The notes beneath the pieces were generated by a model. The model did no database searches. It saw only the letters and a list, made by a program, of their open reading frames with translations, and had not been told where the DNA came from. A stretch of 64,000 bases of DNA, taken from Candidatus Thorarchaeota archaeon (lineage in GTDB: Archaea; Asgardarchaeota; Thorarchaeia; Thorarchaeales; Thorarchaeaceae). Within the stretch, counting starts at the first letter, position 1. Each line of letters opens with the position of its first letter. The DNA is taken from positions 1-64,000 of the forward strand of contig SDNP01000002.1 in NCBI GenBank assembly GCA_004524445.1. Direction: 5' to 3'. Positions 41,584 to 51,572 of this stretch are shown here, one piece after another. The translations under genes and the position numbers were made by a program.

Positions 41584-43095
41584 TCATGATTTATCTGCCC
41601 TTCTAATGGCATCGGACAATGTGGTTTCTGTTCCACTAGGATTGAATTTCCTTTTTCGGATATTAACAAAAGTTGGCACTGTTACTGAGTTGCCAATGAA
41701 TAACGCCTCTCCGACATCCAGAGTTGTTATCGCATCCAAGGAGGCTCTATCAATGCCTTCACTTGAACGACCAATATGTTCAAGGTCATAGGGATTTGTA
41801 CATTTCAAAACTGCTTGATTGCTGCATTGACTCAAGACTGTTGTTGATAGCTTGACCGGTCTTTGTGAAATTAGACATAGAAGCGCAAAAAATTTTCTGC
41901 CTTCTCGCGCGATAGTTTCTATCTTGCTCTTTGGCAAGGCAAGTTCGTGTCGACTCTCAGGACAAAATTGGTGTGCCTCTTCCAGGACAAGGAGAAAAGG
42001 TGGGATCATGGATTGGCGACGTTTGTAAATTAAGTCACCAACGAGATAGGAAACTATAATTTGTTTCTTCTTAAGGCTGATGAAATCGCTGAGATCGACA
42101 ACCGTTATTTTGCCAGGTCTGACAATATTTGGAAGATATGGAACTCCTTCCTTCCCGAATAAATGAGTGTCTTCAAGATTGATTAACCAACCAATCAATG
42201 CTTCTTTGGTGTTCTTATTGATGGTTTGGTCGTTTCGAATCACATCTATTATCCCTCGGAGATTATAGCTATTTGATTCGTTGCTCATTATTGAGATTAT
42301 TCTCCGCAACTCGCGCCTTTGCACACTACTCATTTTTGCCACAAATGAAGCAATGGTATCAGCTGAAAGGGAGGACGCGGGGATTTGAATATGGGTTCCC
42401 CGAATGTGTTCAATCTCAAAAGCATCTTCTTCCAATCCCAAATCCTTTGCTGTGACGTGTTTAAGGTAGGAATATTCCCCATGAACATCTATGACGATGG
42501 TTGCCAAGCGACCTTCATCCCTCTTCCGAGAAAGTATTTCTTCGAGTAACACAGATACGAAATAGGATTTTCCCGCTCCGCTCATGGCCAATACTGCTAG
42601 ATGTTTAGATAGGAGAGAATCAACAGATGGACTAAAATTGATTGCATGGTGAACCAGTGTACCTAAATTTAACCCCTCATCTCCCTCAAGACCTAGAAAT
42701 CTGTGTAGAATGTCGTCATCTATGGTTCTGACAACTGCACCGGGTGAAACACTTGTAGTTGCACGCGCTGATTTTTCGTTAACCCAGAAACCAAGAACTT
42801 GCGCTTCTGCCACTGCATACTGCCAGCGGTCAGTAGGAAACACACTTCTGAGTGGTTCGCCTCTTAGTTGATATTCTCGAACAGCTTCAGCCTGCTGGAA
42901 GTATCGATTGGTCTGAATTATTTCACTTACACGGGCAATGACAATTCCTGATTGAAAAGGAACGGAAACGAATTGACCCCGACGTACAAGTGTATTTCCT
43001 GATTCTCCTTCAATTACAAAGGAAAAGCCCCTGACGTTAGGAGATTCATTTCTGCAAACGACTGTTCCTAATCTCTTTGGATTCTCATGATTCAT
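41584..43095 (-). CDS. herA: HerA bipolar DNA helicase/translocase
   Basis: HerA with NurA resects DNA ends for recombination. The 503-residue protein has an N-terminal HAS-barrel (about 1-110), Walker A in LAVLAMSGAGKSYFVSVLLE near residue 167, a DVHGEYSYL segment near 200, Walker B in FLLVLEEAHQFCPES near 365, and an arginine-finger region ALLCLISQRPVKLS near 400. It starts 3 bp after nurA, the conserved archaeal pair. Confidence 0.95.
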   Translation of the reverse strand: MNHENPKRLGTVVCRNESPNVRGFSFVIEGESGNTLVRRGQFVSVPFQSGIVIARVSEIIQTNRYFQQAEAVREYQLRGEPLRSVFPTDRWQYAVAEAQVLGFWVNEKSARATTSVSPGAVVRTIDDDILHRFLGLEGDEGLNLGTLVHHAINFSPSVDSLLSKHLAVLAMSGAGKSYFVSVLLEEILSRKRDEGRLATIVIDVHGEYSYLKHVTAKDLGLEEDAFEIEHIRGTHIQIPASSLSADTIASFVAKMSSVQRRELRRIISIMSNESNSYNLRGIIDVIRNDQTINKNTKEALIGWLINLEDTHLFGKEGVPYLPNIVRPGKITVVDLSDFISLKKKQIIVSYLVGDLIYKRRQSMIPPFLLVLEEAHQFCPESRHELALPKSKIETIAREGRKFFALLCLISQRPVKLSTTVLSQCSNQAVLKCTNPYDLEHIGRSSEGIDRASLDAITTLDVGEALFIGNSVTVPTFVNIRKRKFNPSGTETTLSDAIRRADKS

Positions 43096-43098
43096 GAA

Positions 43099-44253
43099 TT
43101 AGCCTCCAAATGGGTTTCGAGATCTTCTCCGTTCAAGGGTTGCATAAGCTAAGCCACTCAATGCCATCAACCTATCAACAATCATTTCGGCTTCGTTTCT
43201 GCCAATGCGTGCCCGGGTATCGGCTTCAACAATTGGCGTGGGCATACCGTATTCCTGATGGAGTGAAGATAGGGGCAAAATTGCAGCCAGTGCCTTATCC
43301 ACAACAGCTGTAGCTTCATCCGAGCGGGTTAGTACTTCGAAACGGACGGGTAGATCATTTGATACAGTCTTGAGATATGTTACCATAATTGATGACGTCC
43401 ACTTGGATAGCGATTTTTCCACCATGAAATTATTGGACTCGGCAGAATGACGAAATATACAGGACCGCTCCCCAGCTTTTAGAAATGAACCTAAAAGGTC
43501 ACAGTCTCTTAATATATTCAAGAGCCAACGATAATCAATATCTTTCATTTTTTCAAAGCTCTGTGGTTTGCGAAGAATATGAGGCAATACCTGTCCCAGC
43601 ATTGTAGCAAACTTTCTTGAACGGCTATCCTTTACAACACCAACTAGTGTTGTCTTGCCCTTTGATACTTTATTATAGATTTGTTTGTATAGGGCCAGAA
43701 CCTCCTGAAATTTTTCATTCGCAAGAGTTTCTTTAGAGGGCCTATCATGAGGATGAAAGAGAAGACTCCCATCTAGCAAGACGATGTCAGTATGATATTC
43801 ATCTATTATGCCAATAGTGGTCGTTAATTCGGATAATAACCGCTCCAGAGAAGCGATCTGGTCTACTTCGTTTGAAGAAAGTGTTGCAATTATTGGCTTA
43901 ATAACTGGATTTGGAAATGGTGAAGGGTAAAATTCGACCGCGGGACTATCTTCAGCTTGAAAAGAAAACACAACACCGACAGCCCGTTTCATTATCAAAT
44001 CAAGCGATTGGTATCGTTTTTTGACAAGCCCACCATCAACAGCAGCAATTCTCAGACCGGAAAGATTTGTCGGGGAAACAGTAGAAACTAGGCTTGATTC
44101 AAGAAAGTCAGATGCCAGCGCAGGAAACTTGCCCAGATTAATTGCTGGTAGAAGATGTCTTATCGCGTGAGCAAATCCGCTCTTCGTGTTTTCAATATGT
44201 GAAATCTGCTGTACCAGAGTCCTGAGAGCTTCATCAATATCTGATTCCACCAT
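43099..44253 (-). CDS. nurA: NurA nuclease
   Basis: Partner nuclease of HerA. The 384-residue protein has the NurA core: motif I LRIAAVDGGLVKKRYQ near residue 68, motif with DIVLLDGSLLFHPHDR near 155, and C-terminal TPIVEADTRARIGRNEAE. These give the acidic metal ligands of the RNase H-like NurA fold. Usual members are about 340-450 residues. Mre11 and Rad50, often linked to this pair, are not in the window. The gene starts 2 bp after pyrG, a less common neighbour. Confidence 0.9.
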   Translation of the reverse strand: MVESDIDEALRTLVQQISHIENTKSGFAHAIRHLLPAINLGKFPALASDFLESSLVSTVSPTNLSGLRIAAVDGGLVKKRYQSLDLIMKRAVGVVFSFQAEDSPAVEFYPSPFPNPVIKPIIATLSSNEVDQIASLERLLSELTTTIGIIDEYHTDIVLLDGSLLFHPHDRPSKETLANEKFQEVLALYKQIYNKVSKGKTTLVGVVKDSRSRKFATMLGQVLPHILRKPQSFEKMKDIDYRWLLNILRDCDLLGSFLKAGERSCIFRHSAESNNFMVEKSLSKWTSSIMVTYLKTVSNDLPVRFEVLTRSDEATAVVDKALAAILPLSSLHQEYGMPTPIVEADTRARIGRNEAEMIVDRLMALSGLAYATLERRRSRNPFGG

Positions 44254-44255
44254 GG

Positions 44256-45923
44256 TTATCTCTTCTTGTATTCTTGTGCAGCCCTTATTAACCCAAGATA
44301 AAGAGGATGAGGATTTCCGGGTTGTGATCGAAATTCAGGATGATACTGAACTCCAATCCAAAATGGATGGTTTTCAAGTTCTATTGCATTTATGATTTTA
44401 CCACTAGTATCATAAGCGGAGATACTCATACCTTCATTTTTCATTCGACTAATGTATCTATCAATCAAATGGTATCTATGTCTAAAACGCTCTCTTGTAT
44501 TCATTTTTCCGTAGATTGTGTGAAGTTTAGTCCCTTCCACAATTTCTACCTCATGCCCCCCCAATCGCATAGTACCACCTTTCTCTTCGGTGCTTTTCTG
44601 CTCATCCATCAAATCTACCACAGGATATAGGCTGTTTTTGTCTACCTCTGTGGTATGGGCCCCTTTCCATCCCATCACATACCTTGCAAATGCAATACTC
44701 CCAAGCTGCGCTCCATAGCAAATCCCTAAAAAGGGGATTTTAGACTGAATTGAAACTGCTGCAGCATTTATCATCCCTTCAACCCCTCGTTCTCCAAAGC
44801 CGGGAGTAAGCAATATTCCATCTACATCCGAGAGGTCATTTTTCAGGCACTCAACATCGCAACGCTCTTCTGTTTCAATCCATTTGATATTAACATCCAC
44901 ACTGCGCTTGGCCCCTGCGTGAGCAAATGCTTCGTTTATGCTCTTGTACGAATCGCTGAGCATTGTGTATTTTCCCGGCATGGCAATAGTGATTTCATCA
45001 TCAAGCTGTTCAAAGGAGCTTACCACTCTTTTCCAAGAGTTAGTATCCGGATTCCGTGGGTCTAGACCAAGATGGTTAGTGACTATTTTTCCCAGTTGTT
45101 GCTCCTCAAATGATAATGGAAGCTGGTATATTATCGGAATATCGGGATTTGAGATTACATGCTCTTCAGGAATATTGCAGAAAAGGGCAATTTTGCCTTC
45201 AGCTGAAGATGTTAGTTCCTTTTGAGCTCGACATACAATGATATCGGGTTGGAGACCCAAGCCCTGCATTGTACGAACGCTATGTTGAGTAGGTTTTGTC
45301 TTGAATTCTCCCACAGAGGGCAGATAAGGGACCAGAGTCACATGTACAAAAGCGACCTTGTCCTTTCCCACTTCTCTGGCTAGCTGGCGAATAGCCTCAA
45401 GAAAGGGCATAGCCTCTATGTCGCCAACAGTCCCGCCGATTTCAACTAGCAGGATGTCTGGCGTTGGTTCTTGGTGTGCAACTTCCCATACTCTCTCCTT
45501 GATTCGATTTGTGACATGAGGGATGATTTGGACTGTCTTTCCAAGAAAAGTGCCTTTGCGTTCACCAAGAATAACAGAGATGTAAATCTGTCCCGATGTG
45601 ATGTTTTGTGAGGGGTGAACTTCAATCCCTGTAAATCGTTCATAGGTTCCAAAGTCCAAGTCTATTTCAGAGATTGTAAACTCAAAATCAGGAACTGGTC
45701 TAAAGGTCCATGGTTTGTCAGTAACAAAGACTTCACCATGCTCAATTGGGTTCAGAGTCCCAGGGTCTATATTGAGATAGGGGTCAATTTTTACTATACG
45801 AACAGAATATCCGCGGAACTGAAACAATTTTGCAATAGAGGCAGTTGTGACTCCTTTCCCAATTCCAGAAAGAACCCCACCAGTAACGAAGACAAATCGT
45901 GTATCATTATCTATAGATTTCAA
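44256..45923 (-). CDS. pyrG: CTP synthase
   Basis: Converts UTP, ATP and glutamine to CTP. The 555-residue protein contains the synthetase domain ([20 protein letters not shown] near residue 12, [15 protein letters not shown] near 45, [19 protein letters not shown] near 148) and a class I glutaminase domain with [12 protein letters not shown], nucleophile loop [15 protein letters not shown] near 395 and catalytic His/Glu in [15 protein letters not shown]-like TATTTATC lies about 40 bp upstream on the minus strand (45961-45968). It leads the pyrG-nurA-herA run. Confidence 0.97.
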   Translation of the reverse strand: MKSIDNDTRFVFVTGGVLSGIGKGVTTASIAKLFQFRGYSVRIVKIDPYLNIDPGTLNPIEHGEVFVTDKPWTFRPVPDFEFTISEIDLDFGTYERFTGIEVHPSQNITSGQIYISVILGERKGTFLGKTVQIIPHVTNRIKERVWEVAHQEPTPDILLVEIGGTVGDIEAMPFLEAIRQLAREVGKDKVAFVHVTLVPYLPSVGEFKTKPTQHSVRTMQGLGLQPDIIVCRAQKELTSSAEGKIALFCNIPEEHVISNPDIPIIYQLPLSFEEQQLGKIVTNHLGLDPRNPDTNSWKRVVSSFEQLDDEITIAMPGKYTMLSDSYKSINEAFAHAGAKRSVDVNIKWIETEERCDVECLKNDLSDVDGILLTPGFGERGVEGMINAAAVSIQSKIPFLGICYGAQLGSIAFARYVMGWKGAHTTEVDKNSLYPVVDLMDEQKSTEEKGGTMRLGGHEVEIVEGTKLHTIYGKMNTRERFRHRYHLIDRYISRMKNEGMSISAYDTSGKIINAIELENHPFWIGVQYHPEFRSQPGNPHPLYLGLIRAAQEYKKR

Positions 45924-46025
45924 TTTTGGATAGCCTCTATGGTGCTACAATAACTTGTAGATAAATACTAATTTTGCACTTTTATCGCATCGTATAAAGT
46001 AATCGTTGGCGGGATGATTATGATG

Positions 46026-46607
46026 CTATGGAAAGGGTCTAACGAGAGCATTAGCCCTTAGTGCACCATGAAAGAGGATCTGAAATGCCTCCATTATTTT
46101 TTCCCCCCTAGTGGCTATGCTTTCTAAGACCGGGACTGAATCTGGTAGTTGAAGATATGAACGAAAGGTAGTTTCGTCGATGCTATCAGGCAAATCCTGC
46201 TTATTCAGACAGACAACTATCGGTATTGCTGAGTCTTCTTCATCCATCAAAGTGATGAGTTCGTTCCAGCTTGCTAAATTCTCATCTAACAGAATTCTTT
46301 GCGAGTCGGCTACAAATACAATTCCATCGGATCCTACTAAAACAACTTCTCGCGTAGAGCGATAGAAATCTTGTCCAGTTGCAGACCATATGTGAGCGTT
46401 AATTGTCCAACTACCCCCGAGAGAAAAGGGGATTGTCCCAAAGTCGCAGAACATCGTACGACCAACTGTGTTTTCTATTGATGTTAAGCGGTCAGCGAAA
46501 TTCAAACTTGAGAACAACCAACGTATTGATGTAGTCTTTCCACTCATGGCTGGACCGAAAAATACCAATTTTAATCCGACTGTTCGATTCCCATAATCTA
46601 CTATCAT
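46026..46607 (-). CDS. MglA-like small GTPase
   Basis: The 193-residue Ras-superfamily protein is closest in pattern to bacterial/archaeal MglA (COG2229). G1 is FFGPAMSGKTTSIRWLF near residue 14. G3 is WSATGQDFYRSTREVVL, where the usual DxxG aspartate is replaced, as in MglA (TxxGQ). DGIVFVADSQ and G4 NKQDLP are intact. In Myxococcus MglA controls polarity with the roadblock protein MglB, and a roadblock gene is two genes upstream here. No lipidation signal is seen, so membrane attachment would need a partner. ATG 46607 chosen; 46613 adds two residues. Confidence 0.88.
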   Translation of the reverse strand: MIVDYGNRTVGLKLVFFGPAMSGKTTSIRWLFSSLNFADRLTSIENTVGRTMFCDFGTIPFSLGGSWTINAHIWSATGQDFYRSTREVVLVGSDGIVFVADSQRILLDENLASWNELITLMDEEDSAIPIVVCLNKQDLPDSIDETTFRSYLQLPDSVPVLESIATRGEKIMEAFQILFHGALRANALVRPFP

Positions 46608-46619
46608 AAGCAATACCTC

Positions 46620-47540
46620 CTAGCTACCCCACATACTGTCAACCCATGCGCCCAGTCCAGAAAGAGAACCTCCTTTAATGCAGTCTGAGAAGTCCTCATG
46701 CCATTCAGAGCGGATGAATTGTATCAATTCATTCAGCCCTCCGTAATCCAAACCAATTGCCTCGTAGAGGTTTCGCTCTGTCAAGACAGTTGATGCTCCC
46801 AGTTCTCTAGCAAGTCGAATCCGTGATAGCAATGTCACTGCTCTGCGTGCCGCATAGACAAAGCCCTTTATTTCCTCTTCAAAGATATCTTGTGTGATTT
46901 TCTCGGCCTCATCATCTAACTGTAGAACCGCCTTCATCATTCCCTTTGGAAGCTCCAGGCCTCTCAGTGATTTCCCAAGTAGCCTCTTTATACGCTCCAA
47001 TGCCTGTTTCTTTCTTGTAAGGATTATATCAACGATTCTTCTCTCTACCTCAAGTTGGCTGTTAGATGGCTTGAGCAAAGAGAAATGGATTCTGGAAGGA
47101 GATTCAACTCGAAGTGTACCTACATTGCGAATAGATGCCCCGACTTTTTCTTCTATTTCACCTAGTTGGTATTCAGTCATCGCATGTGCATAGGAATCCT
47201 GTCTAATACAAGCGGCCATAATCCAACTAGCAAAATTCTGAATTCTTTCCAGTGCCAGAGAAATGGTAGAAGATAGACAACATACTATCGTTCTGGCGAC
47301 TTCATGGTCGTGTTTTTCCGCTTCTATTACTGATCTTATCTCATCAGAAGAGGTGAATTCTCGCCAAAATACTAGCTTGTGACGGTGCGGACTAAGCCGT
47401 GTCAAACTCTCTGTCAAATCGTCAAGTATCTCGCTATCTCTCCCTACAACCAATATTGGGATTCTATTGAGTACTGAGTTAAGCAAGGAGGGGAATTGGT
47501 CACCCAACAGCTCAATTAGTTTCAAAATGGAGTAGGTCAT
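46620..47540 (-). CDS. Uncharacterised protein between roadblock and GTPase genes
   Basis: 306 residues, no family recognised. The N-terminal 110 residues look alpha/beta, with the strand IPILVVGRDSEILDDLTESL. The rest is helical, with a basic segment LERIKRLLGKSLRGLELPKG and VYAARRAVTLLSRIRLAREL. There is no signal peptide or membrane span. The ATG overlaps the roadblock stop (ATGA), and the GTPase follows 12 bp later, so the three products are probably made together. It could be an effector, a regulator of the GTPase or a third complex subunit. Confidence 0.75.
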   Translation of the reverse strand: MTYSILKLIELLGDQFPSLLNSVLNRIPILVVGRDSEILDDLTESLTRLSPHRHKLVFWREFTSSDEIRSVIEAEKHDHEVARTIVCCLSSTISLALERIQNFASWIMAACIRQDSYAHAMTEYQLGEIEEKVGASIRNVGTLRVESPSRIHFSLLKPSNSQLEVERRIVDIILTRKKQALERIKRLLGKSLRGLELPKGMMKAVLQLDDEAEKITQDIFEEEIKGFVYAARRAVTLLSRIRLARELGASTVLTERNLYEAIGLDYGGLNELIQFIRSEWHEDFSDCIKGGSLSGLGAWVDSMWGS

Positions 47541-48484
47541 TTTTCTCGCCTCGCAACAACTAGATTGTTATCCGAGCCTCCCGAGAGAATTAAATCCCGG
47601 AGGTCATCTGGCAAACCAGGATCTGTTACAATGGCAGATTCCAAAATACGAGTCGTTTCTGAGATATAGTGTTTCAGCAAAAGCCGCATTAGTCCTAGCT
47701 TTTGGCTATCTCTTTTCACCCATAGGCTAAACACCCCATGGGGAACCGAATAGATAAAATGTCGAATACTATTAGTCTCACACAGAACATTTTGAAGCCG
47801 ATTATTCCTCAAAGTTGCAATGACTCGCTGAGAGGCATCATGCAATGCAAAGGACATTGCTGCCATACGATCGTTTGTGAATCCTTCAAGCGAGACTCTT
47901 ACTCCACCGCTTAGAGAGAGAAATACAGATTCAATAGCAGGGATGCTATCGTGGACTTGCCTCAAAACGGCTCTAAGAGACAATGCCTGTGACCTGTCAA
48001 GCTGGATTGCTGATCGTGAACTGGCATATTGTGTTTGTTTGCCTTCCGCAACTGAAAATCCACTGAGTACTTCATTTGTTTCCTCCTGATTGAAGGACCG
48101 GAGGGGGGGAAGACGCCCATCGAGATGTTGATGAAGGAGATACGCAATTCGAGACATGCTATCCCGCATCTCAATAAATAGAGCAGCCAGATTTACTCGA
48201 GGTGCCGTTGTAATCGCCAAAAAGAAATCCGGAGCATCAGGCAGGGATGCCAAAAACACCTTGGACGTGTTGGACTCCATCAGTAGGTACTGAAAATTTC
48301 CATGAATAAGCTTAGCAACACCAAATATTGCCGCTGTTGATGAGGCAACTGCAAAGACTTCATCCTTGCTAAACCACACGCCGGCACTTGCCACTGGGAG
48401 TCCGTCTTTTTGAATCAAGACGACATTCTCTACGCCAGATATCATCTTAATGATCTGCAAGGTGTCATTGAGATCGTTAGTCAA
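47537..48484 (-). CDS. Roadblock/LC7 domain protein, possibly tandem
   Basis: 315 residues. The N-terminal roadblock/LC7 domain (about 1-118) shows IIKMISGVENVVLIQKDGLP, VAKLIHGNFQYLLMESNTSK and VNLAALFIEMRDSMSRIAYL. A Gln/Ser-rich linker follows. A second domain (about 165-300) has the same secondary structure order, including VHDSIPAIESVFLSLSGGVR and FSLWVKRDSQKLGLMRLLLK, and I read it as a diverged roadblock copy. Roadblock proteins bind and regulate small GTPases; the MglA-like GTPase in the same operon is the likely partner. Confidence 0.78.
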   Translation of the reverse strand: MTNDLNDTLQIIKMISGVENVVLIQKDGLPVASAGVWFSKDEVFAVASSTAAIFGVAKLIHGNFQYLLMESNTSKVFLASLPDAPDFFLAITTAPRVNLAALFIEMRDSMSRIAYLLHQHLDGRLPPLRSFNQEETNEVLSGFSVAEGKQTQYASSRSAIQLDRSQALSLRAVLRQVHDSIPAIESVFLSLSGGVRVSLEGFTNDRMAAMSFALHDASQRVIATLRNNRLQNVLCETNSIRHFIYSVPHGVFSLWVKRDSQKLGLMRLLLKHYISETTRILESAIVTDPGLPDDLRDLILSGGSDNNLVVARREK

Positions 48485-48574
48485 TATTATTCCCCGGATC
48501 AGAGCAATCCAGAGATGAGTTTGGCTCTGGAGTATATAATCTCCACACAGGTTAGCACCCAGGTTTTTTTGTGA

Positions 48575-49870
48575 TTACATATGAATTAATGCAGCATCTG
48601 GTACCTCTTGAAATACCTCTCTAGCTGCTCTACCCACATCAAATCGATGGCGATCGAAGGTATAGACACGAATAACATCTAGATATACTTTCATCATCTG
48701 TGCAATGTTTGAAAACTCCGATAGTCGGCGGGGAATTCTCTCTTTTTCAATTGTTTCGAATATCCGTATCTCCATAGGATCTAGTTGATGAGGATTATAC
48801 GGTACTGATGGGAGCGTAGGCACATCAACGATGACTTCATCTGAAGGAACGCCAGCAAGAGCTGCAATCTCGTCTTGAATGCTTTCTCGGACTCGTTTCT
48901 TAGTTAGTACTTTCGATACAAATTGGTCTCCAGTATGCAGGACCTTTTCAAAAGCTGACTTATATAGAATGCGAGAATCTAATGCTTTCATTAGTTTTGA
49001 TGCTTCTTCAGCATCAGAGGATAAGTTTGGGTCAATTTTCCGTACACGGGATACCACAGACATGTCATCCAAAGATAGAAACTCGTCGGGCGTGGAAAAG
49101 GCGGTGAATCCTAATGCCTTGTCAGCAGCGTTAATTAATTGTATCAGCATGACTTCAACACTGCGTACGGTTTTGTGATAATAGACATTCAAGAACATCT
49201 CATATCGAGCAACAAGGAAGGACTCTAGTGCCCCTCTCGCAGCAAGGTCTATCTCAATATCATAGTCCTCTGATATCTCCATGCTGTTGATGAGCCTGTG
49301 GATGTCGATTAGACCGTAATTCACGCCACAATAGAAGGAATCACGGATTAGGTAATCCAATTTGTCCGAGTCGATTTGGCCTGCAGCAATGCTACTTACA
49401 ACCTTATCCTTCTTGCTTTCCCGTCTTCCACGAACCAAAGATGCAATTCTTTTGCTGGATATGCCATAATCCTCAATTATGTCACTTACTTCACTTTTCT
49501 TGATGAGCCATTCAGTGACGTCTTCGTGGTTGCATTTTCTACTTTCAATCAGTGATTCTTCAAATACGTGACTAAATGGGCCATGTCCTAAATCATGAAG
49601 AAGGCCAGCCAACCTCACTTCCTGAAGAGCCGTTTCGCCTAGGCCCATTTGTCCCAACAAGCGTCTGCCTATTAGTCCGGCCAAATACATAGCACCAATA
49701 CAATGTCCAAACCGAGTGTGTTCAGCTGTAGGATACACATAGTGTGCTCCAGAAAGTTGTTTTATTCTCCTAAGTCTTTGATATGGTTCAGAGTCAATAA
49801 TTTTGGTTTCTAGTTCTGTAAGACCAATGAATCCATGTACAGGGTCATTTATTTCTAAAACGAATTCCAT
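48575..49870 (-). CDS. HD-domain phosphohydrolase (SAMHD1/YdhJ-like)
   Basis: 431 residues from ATG 49870 (MEFVLEINDPVHGFIGLTEL). The family pattern is complete: YQRLRRIKQLSGAHYVYPTA, first metal His in HTRFGHCIGAMYLAG, HD motif LAGLLHDLGHGPFSHVFEE near residue 98, and IDSDKLDYLIRDSFYCGVNY near 170. Such proteins hydrolyse dNTPs or other nucleotides; the substrate is not readable. It lies 20 bp after the XRE regulator. Confidence 0.92.
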   Translation of the reverse strand: MEFVLEINDPVHGFIGLTELETKIIDSEPYQRLRRIKQLSGAHYVYPTAEHTRFGHCIGAMYLAGLIGRRLLGQMGLGETALQEVRLAGLLHDLGHGPFSHVFEESLIESRKCNHEDVTEWLIKKSEVSDIIEDYGISSKRIASLVRGRRESKKDKVVSSIAAGQIDSDKLDYLIRDSFYCGVNYGLIDIHRLINSMEISEDYDIEIDLAARGALESFLVARYEMFLNVYYHKTVRSVEVMLIQLINAADKALGFTAFSTPDEFLSLDDMSVVSRVRKIDPNLSSDAEEASKLMKALDSRILYKSAFEKVLHTGDQFVSKVLTKKRVRESIQDEIAALAGVPSDEVIVDVPTLPSVPYNPHQLDPMEIRIFETIEKERIPRRLSEFSNIAQMMKVYLDVIRVYTFDRHRFDVGRAAREVFQEVPDAALIHM

Positions 49871-49889
49871 CTTAATCTCTCCAGTATTT

Positions 49890-50633
49890 TCAAAGCTGTG
49901 GGTCAAATCCGCGCAGTTTCTTGACAAGATCATCTGCCGATTTTATTTCGGACACGCATAGAGGCACATGTATGCTATCTGCGATTTTGACAGCGAGCAG
50001 ATCTAGTTCTTCCACACCTTGGAGTATTACCGCTGCTGGTTTCACGGCCATAGATGTGCCAATTTGGCTGGCTTTAATTGCAACCATGGGTGAACGTCCT
50101 GTAGTGACATGCGTCAATATTGCAATTCTTTGTGTCGTACCACCATATAATTTCAAGAGCTGTTGCGGAGTTAATGATACGATGGCTTTGACACTGTCAA
50201 GAGCAGTATAGCCATATACATCACGATCAAGAAGGCTCTTATGAGTTAAGACCTTACACTCCAATTCCTCTACGAGAAGACGAGCTGGAACAGGAATTCC
50301 AAACTCACGACTATCCAGTATTGCGTCGGATGATATCTCAGGAGCCACCAATTTTTCGAGGGCCATGGCAATTCTGCCTCCACTGGCAGCGTCCATCTCA
50401 ATAAGACCTTCCACAAACCGTTTGATGGTGTCAACTCTAGGTGACTTTCTTCTCCCACTCTCATAGTCACTGATAACTGATGGGGATACGTCCAAATGCT
50501 TAGCTAGGTCCTTTTGTGATATTTGAAACTGTTCCCTCCACCTTTTCATGACTGAACCAGGAGTATGTTCAGCTAAGCATATTTCTCCGGCCATGGTTTC
50601 GGCCAATCGGTTTAGAGCTTCACTCTGTTCCAT
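49890..50633 (-). CDS. XRE-family HTH regulator with C-terminal sensor domain
   Basis: 247 residues from ATG 50633. The N-terminal cro/XRE helix-turn-helix (about 28-88) reads WREQFQISQKDLAKHLDVSP followed by VISDYESGRRKSPRV. The C-terminal part (about 120-247) is an alpha/beta domain with FGIPVPARLLVEELECKVLT and ILTHVTTGRSPMVAIKASQI, resembling the archaeal COG1709 regulators that may bind a small ligand. It is divergent from the GPN-loop GTPase and probably autoregulated, which is inference. Confidence 0.88.
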   Translation of the reverse strand: MEQSEALNRLAETMAGEICLAEHTPGSVMKRWREQFQISQKDLAKHLDVSPSVISDYESGRRKSPRVDTIKRFVEGLIEMDAASGGRIAMALEKLVAPEISSDAILDSREFGIPVPARLLVEELECKVLTHKSLLDRDVYGYTALDSVKAIVSLTPQQLLKLYGGTTQRIAILTHVTTGRSPMVAIKASQIGTSMAVKPAAVILQGVEELDLLAVKIADSIHVPLCVSEIKSADDLVKKLRGFDPQL

Positions 50634-50798
50634 ACACAGCTCTTTTGTCTGGACTTTGATAAGACTTTTCGCATGGATTTTACTGTAATTCGTCACCTGA
50701 CGAAATGTTGCCTCGGACTAATTTGTTTGATCTTAATGATTTGGATACCTACCGAAGAACTGAAAGAGCTGGATGAATTCCAACAGTTGGTTCCAAAA

Positions 50799-51569
50799 AT
50801 GTTTTTCATTTATCTTGTAGGGACGGCAGGCTCGGGAAAGTCAGTACTAGCAGGAGCCTTAGAGAATTGGCTCGTTAGTATGGAATTGAGCACCACTGTT
50901 GTTAATCTTGACCCAGGAGTTGAAAACCCACCCTATACATCTGACGTGGATATCAGAGAATATGTGGACTATGGTGAAATTATGCAACAGTTTGGACTGG
51001 GTCCTAACGGAGCATTAGTTGCTTCATTGGATATGGGGGTTTCGTATACTAGTGATTTACGTGAAGAAATTATTGGCTTAGAAAGAGATTATGTAATTGT
51101 TGATTGCCCGGGGCAAATGGAGCTTTTTGCTTATCGTAACTCAGGACCACTAATAGTCTCAAGTCTATGTATGCATGATCCCAGTGTTTCGTTATATTTG
51201 CTCGATTCCAATATAGCACGAGTTCCAACGGGCTATCTTTCATCAGTGCTTCTGGGCTTTTCCATTCGCATTAGATTTGGGCTACCACAACTTAATGTCA
51301 TCAGTAAGTCTGACATCTTAAGCGAAGAGAAACTTGAGGAGATACTAACATGGACAGAAGAGCCGTTTGTTCTGGAAGAAGCAATAAATGCAACAGCAGA
51401 TGGTTTGATTCGAGAATACTCATTGTCCATATTACAGCTTCTTGAGCACATGGGTAGTCAGATTTCCCCCATCCCAGTTTCAGGACAAAACATGGCTGGA
51501 CTGGATATTCTTTATGGCGAACTCCAACGCATATTCTTGGGCGGGGATAATCTTTACGAGATGGGATAA
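50799..51569 (+). CDS. GPN-loop GTPase
   Basis: 256 residues from ATG 50799. G1 is YLVGTAGSGKSVLAGALENW. The defining GPN motif lies in QFGLGPNGALVASLDM, and G3-like VDCPGQMELFAYR follows. Eukaryotic GPN proteins help assemble RNA polymerase II; archaeal homologues are presumed to have a chaperone-like role. The longer frame from 50673 adds 42 residues unlike the family and crosses the divergent promoter region. Confidence 0.93.
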   Translation: MFFIYLVGTAGSGKSVLAGALENWLVSMELSTTVVNLDPGVENPPYTSDVDIREYVDYGEIMQQFGLGPNGALVASLDMGVSYTSDLREEIIGLERDYVIVDCPGQMELFAYRNSGPLIVSSLCMHDPSVSLYLLDSNIARVPTGYLSSVLLGFSIRIRFGLPQLNVISKSDILSEEKLEEILTWTEEPFVLEEAINATADGLIREYSLSILQLLEHMGSQISPIPVSGQNMAGLDILYGELQRIFLGGDNLYEMG

Positions 51570-51572
51570 AAA

